Source of the DNA: an uncultured Ruminococcus sp.
Lineage (GTDB): Bacteria > Bacillota > Clostridia > Oscillospirales > Ruminococcaceae
Assembly: GCA_902780505.1 (NCBI GenBank)
Contig: CACZFN010000017.1
Span: 62,001 to 126,000 of the forward strand
Length of the DNA: 64,000 nucleotides
Direction of reading: 5' to 3'
Below the pieces are notes generated by a model. The model worked only from the letters and a program-made list of their open reading frames with translations, searched no databases and had not been told where the DNA came from. A program made the translations under genes and the position numbers. Of this stretch, positions 44,026 through 52,641 are shown piece by piece (position 1 is the first letter of the stretch; the number at the start of each line of letters is the position of its first letter).

Positions 44026-45117
44026 TTATATTAGCTTTCGCTCGTCACAGTATTCGCAAACAAGCAGACTCTCGCTGCCCTTGAAGTAATGCGGCAGATA
44101 AAGCTCATGATTGGTGATGCAATTCGGGTTGTCACAGCTTATCCCCTTGTGCTTCCTGCCTATGACAAGCGGCAGACTCTTGCCATTGTCCTTTGATTCA
44201 AGCATAGTAAGGATAAGCGCCATTCTTACGTACATTCCGTACTTTGCCTGCTTGAAATAAAGCGCACGCTCATCATCATCGACCTCCATAGCTATCTCGT
44301 CTACTCTCGGCAGCGGGTGAAGTATCACAAGGTCATGCTTTGCCGCTTCAAGCTTCCTGCGGTCAAGAATATAAAAGCCCTTCTGTGCGAGGTAATCCTC
44401 CTTTGATGCAAACCTTTCCTGCTGTATTCTTGTCATATACAATACATCAAGTTCGGGCATAGCTTCATCAAGGCTTGTGACCTCACGGAATTCAAGTCCC
44501 GAAGCAGTAAGTATATCTTTTATATATACCGGCAAAGCAAGCTCGGCAGTAGATATCAGTACAAACCTGTTATTCTTAAAGCAGGACATTGCCTTTATAA
44601 GCGAATGTACAGTCCTGCCGTTTTTAAGATCACCGCAAAGACCTATCGTCAGCCCTTCAAGTGTTCCCTTTTCTTCTTTCAGTGTAAGCAGGTCAGTAAG
44701 CGTCTGCGTCGGGTGAAGATGCCCGCCGTCACCCGCATTTATTACAGGACATTCCGCAGTCAGCGCCGCCGCTTTTACTGAACCCGCCAGCGGGTGACGC
44801 ATAACAAGTATATCCGAATATGTAGAAACTATCTTTGTCGTGTCCTTTAGGTTCTCCCCCTTTGCTACGGAAGATGTTGCAGGGTTGTCAAATCCGATAA
44901 TGGTCCCGCCGAGCCTCAGCATTGCCGTCTGAAACGACATCTGCGTTCTTGTCGAGGGTTCATAGAAAAGCGTCCCCATTATCCTGCCCTTGCAGCTTTC
45001 CATATAGCGCTCAGGCTCTTTGATGATACCGTGTGCCCTTTCAAGCAGCGAAAGCCACCAGTCAACAGGGTAATCATTAAGGTCAATAAGGTTTAAGAAT
45101 TTATTGTCAGCCGCCAT
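44026..45117 (-). CDS. pyrB: Aspartate carbamoyltransferase catalytic chain with fused PyrI-type zinc domain
   Basis: 363 aa, against ~305-310 for plain PyrB. Catalytic motifs are present: carbamoyl-phosphate loop YEPSTRTQMSF, HPLAGS, INAGDGGHLHPTQTLTDL and LHPLPRVDEIA. After ~310 residues comes ISCDNPNCITNHE and then VCEYCDERK. These are four Cys in the C-x4-C ... C-x2-C spacing of the zinc domain of the regulatory chain PyrI, without its allosteric nucleotide domain. The enzyme makes carbamoyl-aspartate, the committed step of pyrimidine synthesis. AAAGGA precedes the ATG. No other pyr gene adjoins it. Confidence 0.95.
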   Translation of the reverse strand: MAADNKFLNLIDLNDYPVDWWLSLLERAHGIIKEPERYMESCKGRIMGTLFYEPSTRTQMSFQTAMLRLGGTIIGFDNPATSSVAKGENLKDTTKIVSTYSDILVMRHPLAGSVKAAALTAECPVINAGDGGHLHPTQTLTDLLTLKEEKGTLEGLTIGLCGDLKNGRTVHSLIKAMSCFKNNRFVLISTAELALPVYIKDILTASGLEFREVTSLDEAMPELDVLYMTRIQQERFASKEDYLAQKGFYILDRRKLEAAKHDLVILHPLPRVDEIAMEVDDDERALYFKQAKYGMYVRMALILTMLESKDNGKSLPLVIGRKHKGISCDNPNCITNHELYLPHYFKGSESLLVCEYCDERKLI

Positions 45118-45223
45118 ATTTATACCGTCCTTTGCTTACCGAATTCTTTCATCTGTATTATTATACCACACAAGGGCACATATTTCAATAGCCCGCAAAA
45201 AATTTTACACACCTCCGCTGATG

Positions 45224-45252
45224 TTGACGGACCGCCCTGAAAGTGCTATAAT
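45224..45252 (+). promoter_or_regulatory. Promoter of the 45292 operon
   Basis: TTGACG (45224-45229), 17 nt, TATAAT (45247-45252), 40 nt before the start codon. Confidence 0.8.
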
Positions 45253-45291
45253 AATACTACAGCCATATTTTGTAAGGGAGGTATTTTCATC

Positions 45292-46188
45292 ATGCCTGGA
45301 CTTTTCAAAAAACGCCCGTCCCAAACCCCTGCTGTATGCGGGGGCACTAACAGGACAATTGACGAAAACGCACCCAAAAATATAACCTCGGAAATAATCA
45401 CCTGTTTTGATGTCCGTTCAAAGCTGCCTTATGATATAAACAATAAAGCTGCTGACAGGCTGTCTTATATAGCCGCTTTTGCAGCAAAGTGCAGTTTTGG
45501 TACTCTTGTCTGCCTTCAGAAAGAACAGAACTTTGAAAAAAGCACCTCCGCCTCCGGCTTTTTTGTCGTAAAGGAGGATATTCTCACTCCCCTTGCCCTT
45601 TTAGTTAAAAAGCACAATATCGCCTTAAAAAATGGCTTTCATTCCTTTACAAGTGGTCTGCCGCAGAACTTCGGCGGGGATATAAACATATTATATGAAA
45701 GCGGAGAAAAGATAAGCATATCTGACAATCAGACATCCGTCCTTTCCCGCCCCGCAGCAGAGGATATCTGTCAGGTGTTTGAAAAAGCTATGTCCGGTGA
45801 GTGTGCTGTGCTCCCCGGTGCTGACAGTATCAGTGATATTCTTTTTGAAGAAAAGTCCCCTGACGGCAGCTTTTCCCGTATTTTATTCAGAACAGACGGC
45901 TCGACAGGCGTCGTGATCGAAGACAGCCGCTATCAGGATCAGACATCATACCATAATGAAAAACCCGCAGATATCGAAAAAACGCAAAAGATCCTTTCGC
46001 TTGTATCACAAAGCAGCATACTCGCCTGGGCGGGACTGCCTGAGAGAACTGCCAGGGCAAGCAGTGACAAGACACTTACATTCACCTTTAATGACGGCAG
46101 CAGTATAGTCGTCAGCAATAATACCCTGCTGCCCCCGAAACTCTCAGCTGCGTTTTTTAATATCCAGCTTGAAATATCTAAAGTTTAG
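45292..46188 (+). CDS. Unknown soluble protein upstream of a MATE exporter
   Basis: 298 aa, not recognised. No signal peptide or membrane helix is seen. The N-terminus is basic (FKKRPSQ), the middle has alternating strands and helices, and the C-terminal ~35 residues form two strands (LTFTFNDGSSIVVSN). GGGAGG lies 10 nt before the ATG. It is 11 bp upstream of the MATE gene and shares its promoter, so a link to export or its control is possible. Confidence 0.6.
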   Translation: MPGLFKKRPSQTPAVCGGTNRTIDENAPKNITSEIITCFDVRSKLPYDINNKAADRLSYIAAFAAKCSFGTLVCLQKEQNFEKSTSASGFFVVKEDILTPLALLVKKHNIALKNGFHSFTSGLPQNFGGDINILYESGEKISISDNQTSVLSRPAAEDICQVFEKAMSGECAVLPGADSISDILFEEKSPDGSFSRILFRTDGSTGVVIEDSRYQDQTSYHNEKPADIEKTQKILSLVSQSSILAWAGLPERTARASSDKTLTFTFNDGSSIVVSNNTLLPPKLSAAFFNIQLEISKV

Positions 46189-46199
46189 GAAGGCTTTTT

Positions 46200-47558
46200 A
46201 TGCAGCAGGAAAATACAGATAAACGAATATATATCTTAAATGAAGAAAAACCCGCCAAGGCTGTGATATCCCTCGGTGTGCCGCTTATAGCGGGGATGTT
46301 TATAATGGTTCTGTATAATCTGGTCGATACTTATTTTATAGGCCTTATGCATGACGATTATAAGCTTGCCGCCGTAAACCTCGCTTACCCGATAATGATG
46401 ATATCCGCAGCGGTATCAAACATAGTAGGTTCAGGCGCTTCATCACTTATAGCACGCCGCCTTGGTGCGCAAGACACAAAAATGGCTGAACACACACTTA
46501 CAGTATCCTTCCTTCTCACCGCTGTAAACAGTGCTGCCGTCACGACCGCAGGGCTTGTCTTTTTGCAAAGGATAGTAAGGATGCTCGGTGCCAAGCAAAA
46601 CACCCTTGCCTACACTGCCGACTATACACGTATTATTCTGATCGGCAGTTTGTTTACCATAGGCAGCCTTACAGTAGGCGCATTGCTGCGAAGCGAAGGC
46701 TCTGTAAAGCTCTCTGTTGCCGGTATGATAACGGGAACTGTCGCTAATATCATTCTTGATCCGCTGTTTATATTTGTTTTCGATATGGGTGTCAGCGGTG
46801 CTGCAGCGGCAACAGTCATCGGCAACGCATTAAGCCTTGCCGTATCACTTTTCTTCTACCTGAAAGGCAGGACGATACTCCGCCCGCGCCTTAATTATAT
46901 CCGCCCGACAAGGGATATCGTAAAAGACATATACTTTGTCGGACTTCCCGCTTCCCTTGAAACCCTGCTGACCTCCGGGGCGTATATAGTAAACAATAAC
47001 CTTGCCGTTTCCTATGGCGAGCTTACTGTTACAGCTGTAGGTGTAGCCCAGAAGATAATGACACTCGGCAACTATATCTATCAGGGCTTTGCATCAGGCA
47101 CTCAGCCGTTAATGGGCTATAACTTCGGCGCCGGGAATTATAAGCGTATGCTGTCAGTCCTTCGTGCAGGCGTTATTGTCGTAAGCCTGACAGAGCTTGT
47201 GGTTATGGCGGTATACGGCATTTTTGCACCTTACCTTATAGGTGCTTTTTCAAAAACGGGTGAAGTCATCACCCTCGGCGCAAAGGTACTGCGTACTATA
47301 ATGTTCGTTCTCCCCTTTGCAGGGGCAACATCTATGTGCCGGATGTCCTTTCAGGCAATGGGCAAACCGGGATCTGCATTTATTATCACACTTATAAGGC
47401 AGGGATTTCTGTACGTGCCGCTTCTGCTTTTGCTTGATCGCCTGCTCGGCTTTAACGGCATGATCTGGGCACAGCCCATCACCGAGGTCATAATGATGTG
47501 TTTTTCCGTAGCTTTGCTAAGCAGGACTATTATTTCATATCAGCGCAAAAACAAATAA
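46200..47558 (+). CDS. MATE-family multidrug/metabolite exporter
   Basis: 452 aa with about 12 hydrophobic segments in two similar halves. The first half has PLIAGMFIMVLYNLVDTYFIG and the second has LPASLETLLTSGAYIVNNNLA and GTQPLMGYNFGAGNYKRM, signatures of DinF/NorM-type MATE transporters. These exchange Na+ or H+ for organic cations or metabolites. Length is normal. AGGAAGG precedes the ATG. Second gene of its operon. It is followed by a long hairpin (47578-47629) without a T run. Confidence 0.93.
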   Translation: MQQENTDKRIYILNEEKPAKAVISLGVPLIAGMFIMVLYNLVDTYFIGLMHDDYKLAAVNLAYPIMMISAAVSNIVGSGASSLIARRLGAQDTKMAEHTLTVSFLLTAVNSAAVTTAGLVFLQRIVRMLGAKQNTLAYTADYTRIILIGSLFTIGSLTVGALLRSEGSVKLSVAGMITGTVANIILDPLFIFVFDMGVSGAAAATVIGNALSLAVSLFFYLKGRTILRPRLNYIRPTRDIVKDIYFVGLPASLETLLTSGAYIVNNNLAVSYGELTVTAVGVAQKIMTLGNYIYQGFASGTQPLMGYNFGAGNYKRMLSVLRAGVIVVSLTELVVMAVYGIFAPYLIGAFSKTGEVITLGAKVLRTIMFVLPFAGATSMCRMSFQAMGKPGSAFIITLIRQGFLYVPLLLLLDRLLGFNGMIWAQPITEVIMMCFSVALLSRTIISYQRKNK

Positions 47559-47577
47559 ATCACCCCCGAATATAAGC

Positions 47578-47629
47578 GCAGCAGCGATATAGGAGTATTT
47601 GAATAGCCAAGTTCTGTGTTCGCTGCTGC
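47578..47629 (+). terminator. Hairpin after the MATE gene
   Basis: GCAGCAGCGA pairs perfectly with TCGCTGCTGC around a 32-nt loop. There is no T run, so it may instead be an RNA-stability hairpin. Confidence 0.45.
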
Positions 47630-47649
47630 TAAAAGAAGAAAGAATAAAG

Positions 47650-47719
47650 AATAATAAAGGTGTCCGCTTTGCGGACAGGTATTAAAAAAATCGCCGAAGG
47701 CGATACCTTCATTATTATT
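47650..47719. repeat. Palindromic three-way-junction element
   Basis: An outer stem, AATAAT.AAGGT with ACCTT.ATTATT, encloses two perfect hairpins: GTCCGC-TTT-GCGGAC (47662-47676) and TCGCC-GAA-GGCGA (47691-47703). It lies between convergent genes with no ORF. The cloverleaf-like fold suggests a small mobile palindrome or a processed RNA. Confidence 0.5.
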
Positions 47720-47741
47720 TCTTATTTATTAGTAACGCAAA

Positions 47742-47772
47742 GACACTTCTGCCGTGATACAGCAGAAGTGTC
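47742..47772 (-). terminator. Terminator of the two-component operon
   Basis: GACACTTCTGC and GCAGAAGTGTC form an 11-bp stem behind the histidine kinase gene. On the minus strand only a weak T run follows. Confidence 0.6.
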
Positions 47773-47839
47773 GGATATAAAACTTCTATATTGCGCCTGC
47801 GCATACTTCGGGGGTTGATATCTTTGCCTGCAAAAGTCA

Positions 47840-49222
47840 TTATCCTTTGCTTTTTTCTTTCTGCGCTGTGCCCTTTCCCTTTACAAGAACAGCCGTGAAC
47901 AGTATGCCTCCGTCAGTGTTCTTTGCGCTTATGCTGCCCTTGTGGGCAAGCACTATCGCCTTTGCGATAGAAAGCCCTATGCCGCTTCCGCCTGTTTCAC
48001 GGGTGCGTGAACTGTCCTCACGGTAAAACCTGTCAAAAAGCTTTGGCAGGCTTTTTTCATCAATAGGTTCTCCTTTGTTGAATACACAAAGCCTTACCTC
48101 CCTGCCCTGTTTTTTTAGCGAAAGCTTGATAGTGCTTCCTTCGTCTGCGTATTTCACGGCATTCTCGGTAAGTATGCTTGTCAGTTCCCTCACCGACGCT
48201 TCATCACCCGTGAAAATAAGTCCCTCCTCAACATCAAGTGTTAAGTCCTTGTTCTTTGACTTTGCAAGGGTTATAAAAGGCTCTGCTGTGTCTATCACGG
48301 CATCTGATATGTTAAAATCGGTTATAACAAGTTCGCTTTTTACCTCGTCCTCCATTTTTGCAAGCTTTAAAAGCCTTGCTACAAGCTCTGAAAGCCGCTT
48401 TGTCTGGTTCTTTATACTGTCAAGCCATTCGTTCTCGCCGCTTAGCATCTCTATCACTTCGGTGTTTGCCGAAATAATTGCAAGCGGTGTTTTTATCTCG
48501 TGCCCCGCATCTGTTATAAACTGCTTCTGGCGTTCCATATTTTCAACCATAGGCTTTATAGCCCTGCGCGAAAATACTGCTACAAGTACAGTGACCACTA
48601 TAAGTGATGCAAACGCTACCAGACATGATATCATCAGAAAACTCTGCGCTGTTGATATGTCGGAATTAAAATCAACAACTATAACGAGCTTCCCGTTGTC
48701 ATTATCTGCAATAAGGTATTTGTAGTTGTCAAGGTATCCTGTTTCTTTTTCAAGGGCAAGTATCTCCTCGGCAAACTTCTTGGCTTCCTTTGCGGAAAGC
48801 GCCGCTATGTGGCTTGTGTTTATCTGGGTTATTTCGTTTTTTTCGTTTGTCTTTACCGTGAAAAACCTTGTGCTGTAGCGCATTTCAATATCAACTTCAC
48901 CCGGACCTATAACTGAACTGAGTTTCCTGCTGCTCCCTCCCCTTGATGATGAAGTGCTCTGCTCTGAATGGCTGTCAGGCATCTCGGGCGGTTCGCCGTC
49001 GGGCTTTGATGAGGGGGAAACATTGTATCTCTTTTTAAGGCTCGGATCTGTCATCTCGATAAAACTGCCCCCGCCCGCTGAAAGTTCAGAAAGCAGTGTG
49101 TCGGCGCGTTTGTCAAGGTTGTAGAAATTTATCCCGTTGATCAGAACTACTATTATAAGCTCAACTATAAACAAGGATATCACAACAATAAGTACAAGCT
49201 TGCGCCTTAATTTTCCAAACAT
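47840..49222 (-). CDS. Sensor histidine kinase
   Basis: 460 aa. Two membrane helices (~10-35 and ~185-210) flank an extracytoplasmic region of ~150 residues with a Ser/Pro-rich stretch. Then comes HisKA with ITDAGHEIKTPLAII and HATPase_c with the N box TENAVKY, G1-like segments and GGSGIGLSIAKAI. All kinase boxes are intact. It is third in an operon behind a membrane protein and its OmpR-type response regulator. The operon promoter carries 11-bp repeats like the divergent polyphosphate operon, so phosphate or polyphosphate status is the probable input. Confidence 0.93.
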   Translation of the reverse strand: MFGKLRRKLVLIVVISLFIVELIIVVLINGINFYNLDKRADTLLSELSAGGGSFIEMTDPSLKKRYNVSPSSKPDGEPPEMPDSHSEQSTSSSRGGSSRKLSSVIGPGEVDIEMRYSTRFFTVKTNEKNEITQINTSHIAALSAKEAKKFAEEILALEKETGYLDNYKYLIADNDNGKLVIVVDFNSDISTAQSFLMISCLVAFASLIVVTVLVAVFSRRAIKPMVENMERQKQFITDAGHEIKTPLAIISANTEVIEMLSGENEWLDSIKNQTKRLSELVARLLKLAKMEDEVKSELVITDFNISDAVIDTAEPFITLAKSKNKDLTLDVEEGLIFTGDEASVRELTSILTENAVKYADEGSTIKLSLKKQGREVRLCVFNKGEPIDEKSLPKLFDRFYREDSSRTRETGGSGIGLSIAKAIVLAHKGSISAKNTDGGILFTAVLVKGKGTAQKEKSKG

Positions 49223-49235
49223 AATTTCTCCCTTA

Positions 49236-49910
49236 TCATGTCTTCTTTTCGAGCGTGTATCCCGCGCCCCTTACCGCCTTGATGTTTATATCCGCATCAA
49301 GCTGTGTCAGCTTTTTTCTCAGGTATGATATGTATACCCATACAACATTTATCTCGCTCTCGCTGTCATAGCCCCAGATCTTTTCCATAAACCTTTCTGT
49401 CGAAATAAGCACATTCGGGTTGTTCATAAGCATTTCAAGCATCTGGAACTCCTTGCTCGCAAGTCGCAGGCTCCCCTTTTTGGTGCAAAGCTCAAATGTC
49501 GAACGGTTAAGCGTAACATTTCCCATTTGCAGGTCATTCGGCGCTATCTCCGACTTTCTTCGGCACATTGCCCTTATCCTTGCTAAAAGTTCACCCATTG
49601 CAAACGGCTTTGTAAGGTAATCATCCGCCCCCGCATCAAGGCCTTCTATCCTGTCATCAACATCACTCTTTGCTGTCAGGAACAAAACAGGTGCCGCTAT
49701 CCCTTTGGCTCTTAGATTTTTCAGCACATCAATGCCGTTCATTTTCGGCATCATTATATCAAGCACAATGCAGTCATAATCATCAGCAAGGCCGTAATTG
49801 TAAGCGTCCTCGCCATTGTAAACGGCATCTACATAGTAATGGTTATGCTTGAGCACAGCACTTATCGCGTTAGCCATTTCCTTTTCATCCTCTGCCAGGA
49901 GTATTTTCAT
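49236..49910 (-). CDS. OmpR/PhoB-family response regulator
   Basis: 224 aa from ATG 49910; a longer in-frame reading overlaps the upstream gene. The receiver domain has acidic residues in LAEDE, phospho-acceptor Asp in CIVLDIMMPKMNG, and Thr and Lys in FLTAKSD and YLTKPF. The C-terminal winged helix (~130-224) includes SKEFQMLEMLMNNPNVLIS and VWVYISYLRKKL. It lies 1 bp after the upstream gene and 13 bp before the kinase gene. OmpR-type regulators bind direct repeats spaced 10-11 bp. Such repeats occur before this operon and before the divergent VTC operon, so it is the natural candidate regulator of both. Confidence 0.93.
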   Translation of the reverse strand: MKILLAEDEKEMANAISAVLKHNHYYVDAVYNGEDAYNYGLADDYDCIVLDIMMPKMNGIDVLKNLRAKGIAAPVLFLTAKSDVDDRIEGLDAGADDYLTKPFAMGELLARIRAMCRRKSEIAPNDLQMGNVTLNRSTFELCTKKGSLRLASKEFQMLEMLMNNPNVLISTERFMEKIWGYDSESEINVVWVYISYLRKKLTQLDADINIKAVRGAGYTLEKKT

Positions 49911-49911
49911 A

Positions 49912-50892
49912 TCAGTTTCCCTCTTTCTGTGAACTGCTGTCAGCCTGTGAGCTGTCATCAGCCTTTTTCATTTTTGCAGGCGGGGTTTCAAGCCCTGTGT
50001 CGCCCGTTTCCTCCGCTTTCTTTGCAAGGTCATCTGCTATAGCTTCAAATACTTTTACGTCACGGTCAAAGTTTTTCTGCATTTCTTCCTCTGAATCCTG
50101 CAATGTCTTTACAGGCCTGCGCATTGCAAGCACAACATCATAAGGCATTGATTCATACTTTATCTCGTTTGCAAAGAACTTGAAGTTGAGCGAAAGCCCG
50201 TTTTCTGTCATATACTTGTTATCGGGGTAGTCTTTGGGGAAGTCCTTGTACATCACCCCCAGGAAATCGGGATCGGTATTTGAATCAACTATCATAAAAA
50301 GATTATCCGCCGTCTGAAGCTGTGCAAGCGCCTTTGCCTGATTTGAAGTCTGCGACATATCCGAACTGTTCGGGTTAAGCGGGCAGGCGATTATCTGAAC
50401 ATATACCTCACCGTCGCCGTTCCTGTCGTCAACATACCCTTCAAAGAACTTTTCAAGCTCGTCCGTTCTGAATTCAAGCCCGTTGTTTGCAAGTATCACG
50501 ACCGTCATATCAGGCTTTGTGCGTGATACCGCATCATAGATTATATATGCCGCCGCCAGCGCCATTGCAAGTATAAATATAATAAGTATCTTGTAATGGT
50601 ACCATATGTTTGCGATCTTTTCAAAACCGTGGAGCTGTCTTATCTCGTCATGCTCCTCGCTTATCCTGTCGGAACTCTCTATTACCCCGCTTTTAAGCTT
50701 CATCAGCTCTACCTTATCTCGTTTGAGCTGTTCCTCACGCTGCTTTTCACGCTCACGCTCGGCTTTTATTCTTTCTGCCTTCTGTTCCTGCAAAGCCCTC
50801 TCGCTGTCCTCGCGGGAACGCCTTTCTTTCTGTGCAAGTTCCCTTTCATATTCAAAATCATCATCAGGTATAAGATTATTGTTATCGTTCAT
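49912..50892 (-). CDS. Unknown membrane protein with N-terminal coiled coil
   Basis: 326 aa, not recognised. Residues ~15-85 are a Glu/Arg/Lys-rich coiled coil, residues ~105-127 one membrane helix, and the outer ~160 residues mixed alpha/beta with DMTVVILANNGLEF at the start, ending in a Lys/Asp/Ser tail. The ATG at 50892 has no ribosome binding site; its -10 hexamer ends 4 bases before it, so translation may be leaderless. It is co-transcribed with the response regulator and kinase. Shared control with polyphosphate genes suggests a role in phosphate sensing or storage. Confidence 0.6.
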   Translation of the reverse strand: MNDNNNLIPDDDFEYERELAQKERRSREDSERALQEQKAERIKAEREREKQREEQLKRDKVELMKLKSGVIESSDRISEEHDEIRQLHGFEKIANIWYHYKILIIFILAMALAAAYIIYDAVSRTKPDMTVVILANNGLEFRTDELEKFFEGYVDDRNGDGEVYVQIIACPLNPNSSDMSQTSNQAKALAQLQTADNLFMIVDSNTDPDFLGVMYKDFPKDYPDNKYMTENGLSLNFKFFANEIKYESMPYDVVLAMRRPVKTLQDSEEEMQKNFDRDVKVFEAIADDLAKKAEETGDTGLETPPAKMKKADDSSQADSSSQKEGN

Positions 50893-50896
50893 TTAT

Positions 50897-50935
50897 ATTA
50901 TACACACCCTTGTTTAAAGTTACTTTAAATCACTG
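50897..50935 (-). promoter_or_regulatory. 11-bp direct repeats plus -10 before the two-component operon
   Basis: On the minus strand TTTAAAGTAAC then TTTAAACAAGG (11-bp period), 5 nt, TATAAT (50902-50897). The distance from repeats to -10 equals that of the divergent promoter at 51092-51146. Confidence 0.6.
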
Positions 50936-51091
50936 TATAACATTTATTATACTATACAATTATTAATATATTATGAAGTGAGGGCGATAATTTGCAGAAA
51001 TCTTTCTTACTCAGGGCAATACATATGCCAGACTGCCCCTGTTTCTTTATAAAAGTGCCTGTTTAAGCGGCTTTTTACTGCTTTTCAAAAC

Positions 51092-51146
51092 TTTAGGTAA
51101 ACTTTAAGTAAAAATTAAGGTTCATTTTAGGTTGGTGCCTTATAAT
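51092..51146 (+). promoter_or_regulatory. Four 11-bp direct repeats plus -10 before the VTC operon
   Basis: Repeats TTTAGGTAAAC, TTTAAGTAAAA, ATTAAGGTTCA and TTTTAGGTTGG start at 51092, 51103, 51114 and 51125. Then 5 nt and TATAAT (51141-51146). The repeats replace the -35 box, as in promoters activated by PhoB/PhoP-type regulators. Confidence 0.68.
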
Positions 51147-51201
51147 AAAACCATAGCAAAGAGAGAAATGCTCTTAAAATCCATTTAAGGAAGTGACCAC
51201 T

Positions 51202-51924
51202 ATGGCAGGACAGATATTTGAAAGAGTGGAAAAGAAATATCTTCTCAATGAATACCAGTATTCCGAACTTCAGAAAGTGCTCAAAGGCAGGTTTCAGGTA
51301 GATAATTACGGCAAGACGACCATCAATAATATATACTACGATACTCCCGACAGTCTGCTGATAAGGCGTTCGATAGAAAAACCCGTGTATAAGGAAAAGC
51401 TTAGGGTGCGAAGCTACGGCAAGGCTGATGAAGACACAAAGGTTTTTATCGAGCTTAAAAAGAAATACAAGGGCGTTGTCTATAAAAGAAGAACAAGCAT
51501 GAAGCTTAAAGACAGTGACAGCTTCCTTGCCTGCAAGACAAAGCCGCAGAAGTCCCCGCAGATAGAAAACGAAATACAGTATTTTATGAATTTCTATCAG
51601 GACATTGCCCCTATGATGTATATAGGCTATGACAGAATAGCAATGTTCGGGCTTGAAAATAAAGATCTCAGGATAACATTTGATACCAACATCAGATACA
51701 GAACTGATGATCTGAGGCTTGATAAAGGCTCACACGGCATACAGCTCCTTGAAAAAGGGCAGACACTTATGGAAATAAAGATCCCGGGCGTTATGCCGCT
51801 GTGGCTTTCAAAAGAACTTTCAAGACTCGGTATCTTCCCGACAAACTTTTCTAAGTACGGGAGGGCATACACAAAGGTTTTTATGGATAATTATGAAAAG
51901 GGTAGGGTGAATTACTGTGCTTGA
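51202..51924 (+). CDS. VTC-domain polyphosphate polymerase
   Basis: 240 aa from ATG 51202, with AAGGAAG 8 nt upstream. It is a VTC domain of the CYTH/triphosphate-tunnel fold. The EKKYLL start motif, basic strands KEKLRVRSYG, VFIELKKKYKGVVYKRR and LMEIKIPGVMPLW supply the tunnel Lys, Arg and Glu residues. Eukaryotic VTC4 makes polyphosphate from ATP. Bacterial members beside DUF4956 proteins are thought to do the same. It overlaps the DUF4956 gene by 8 bp. The promoter repeats suggest phosphate-type control. Confidence 0.92.
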   Translation: MAGQIFERVEKKYLLNEYQYSELQKVLKGRFQVDNYGKTTINNIYYDTPDSLLIRRSIEKPVYKEKLRVRSYGKADEDTKVFIELKKKYKGVVYKRRTSMKLKDSDSFLACKTKPQKSPQIENEIQYFMNFYQDIAPMMYIGYDRIAMFGLENKDLRITFDTNIRYRTDDLRLDKGSHGIQLLEKGQTLMEIKIPGVMPLWLSKELSRLGIFPTNFSKYGRAYTKVFMDNYEKGRVNYCA

Positions 51925-52615
51925 TAATATGTTTAGATCAATACTTGATACAGCATCAGACGGAACTATTGAATTGACCGGATCGGATTTTATGATCTGT
52001 ACTCTCACGGCGATAGCGCTCGGGCTTATAATTGCAGCAGCTTTCCGCTATAAACACAATATGACAAAGGGCTTTTCGGTAACGCTTGCACTTCTTCCCG
52101 CGGCGGTGGCACTTGTCATAACACTTGTAAACGGCAACCTCGGTACAGGCGTTGCGGTAATGGGTGCTTTCTCACTTGTAAGGTTCCGTTCAATACCTGG
52201 TTCTGCCAAAGACATCTGCGCTATCTTCGTATCAATGGCGGCCGGCCTTGCAGCAGCAACAGGCTTTATTGCAGTAGGTTTTATATTCACAGTGCTTATA
52301 TGCCTGCTAAATATCGTGTATACGTCGATCCCGCTTGAAAAGAAGGATAAAAACGAAAAAGAACTCCGCGTAGTTATTCCCGAAGGGCTTGACTATACAA
52401 ATATATTTGACGACCTTTTTGAAAAGTATCTTGATTCTTACACACTTGACAGCGTTAAAACAACAAATATGGGCAGCTTATTCAAGCTTGACTATACTAT
52501 AAGTCCCAAGAGCGCCGACGACGAAAGAAAGCTTATAGATAAAATAAGAGAAAGAAACGGCAACCTTGAGATCGCTGTATTAAGAAAACAGTCTTTGGTC
52601 AAAGAAGAACTCTGA
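51917..52615 (+). CDS. DUF4956 membrane protein, VTC partner
   Basis: 232 aa from GTG 51917, inside the end of the VTC gene; AGGGTG lies 9 nt upstream. About four hydrophobic segments (residues ~25-130) include the family signature VMGAFSLVRFRSIPGSAKDI, then a cytoplasmic alpha/beta domain of ~90 residues. DUF4956 proteins regularly neighbour VTC-domain proteins and are presumed to be their membrane partner, perhaps for polyphosphate translocation. That role is inference from gene context. Confidence 0.92.
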   Translation: MLDNMFRSILDTASDGTIELTGSDFMICTLTAIALGLIIAAAFRYKHNMTKGFSVTLALLPAAVALVITLVNGNLGTGVAVMGAFSLVRFRSIPGSAKDICAIFVSMAAGLAAATGFIAVGFIFTVLICLLNIVYTSIPLEKKDKNEKELRVVIPEGLDYTNIFDDLFEKYLDSYTLDSVKTTNMGSLFKLDYTISPKSADDERKLIDKIRERNGNLEIAVLRKQSLVKEEL

Positions 52616-52641
52616 CCTGACTATCCTAAGGAAGATGTAAA

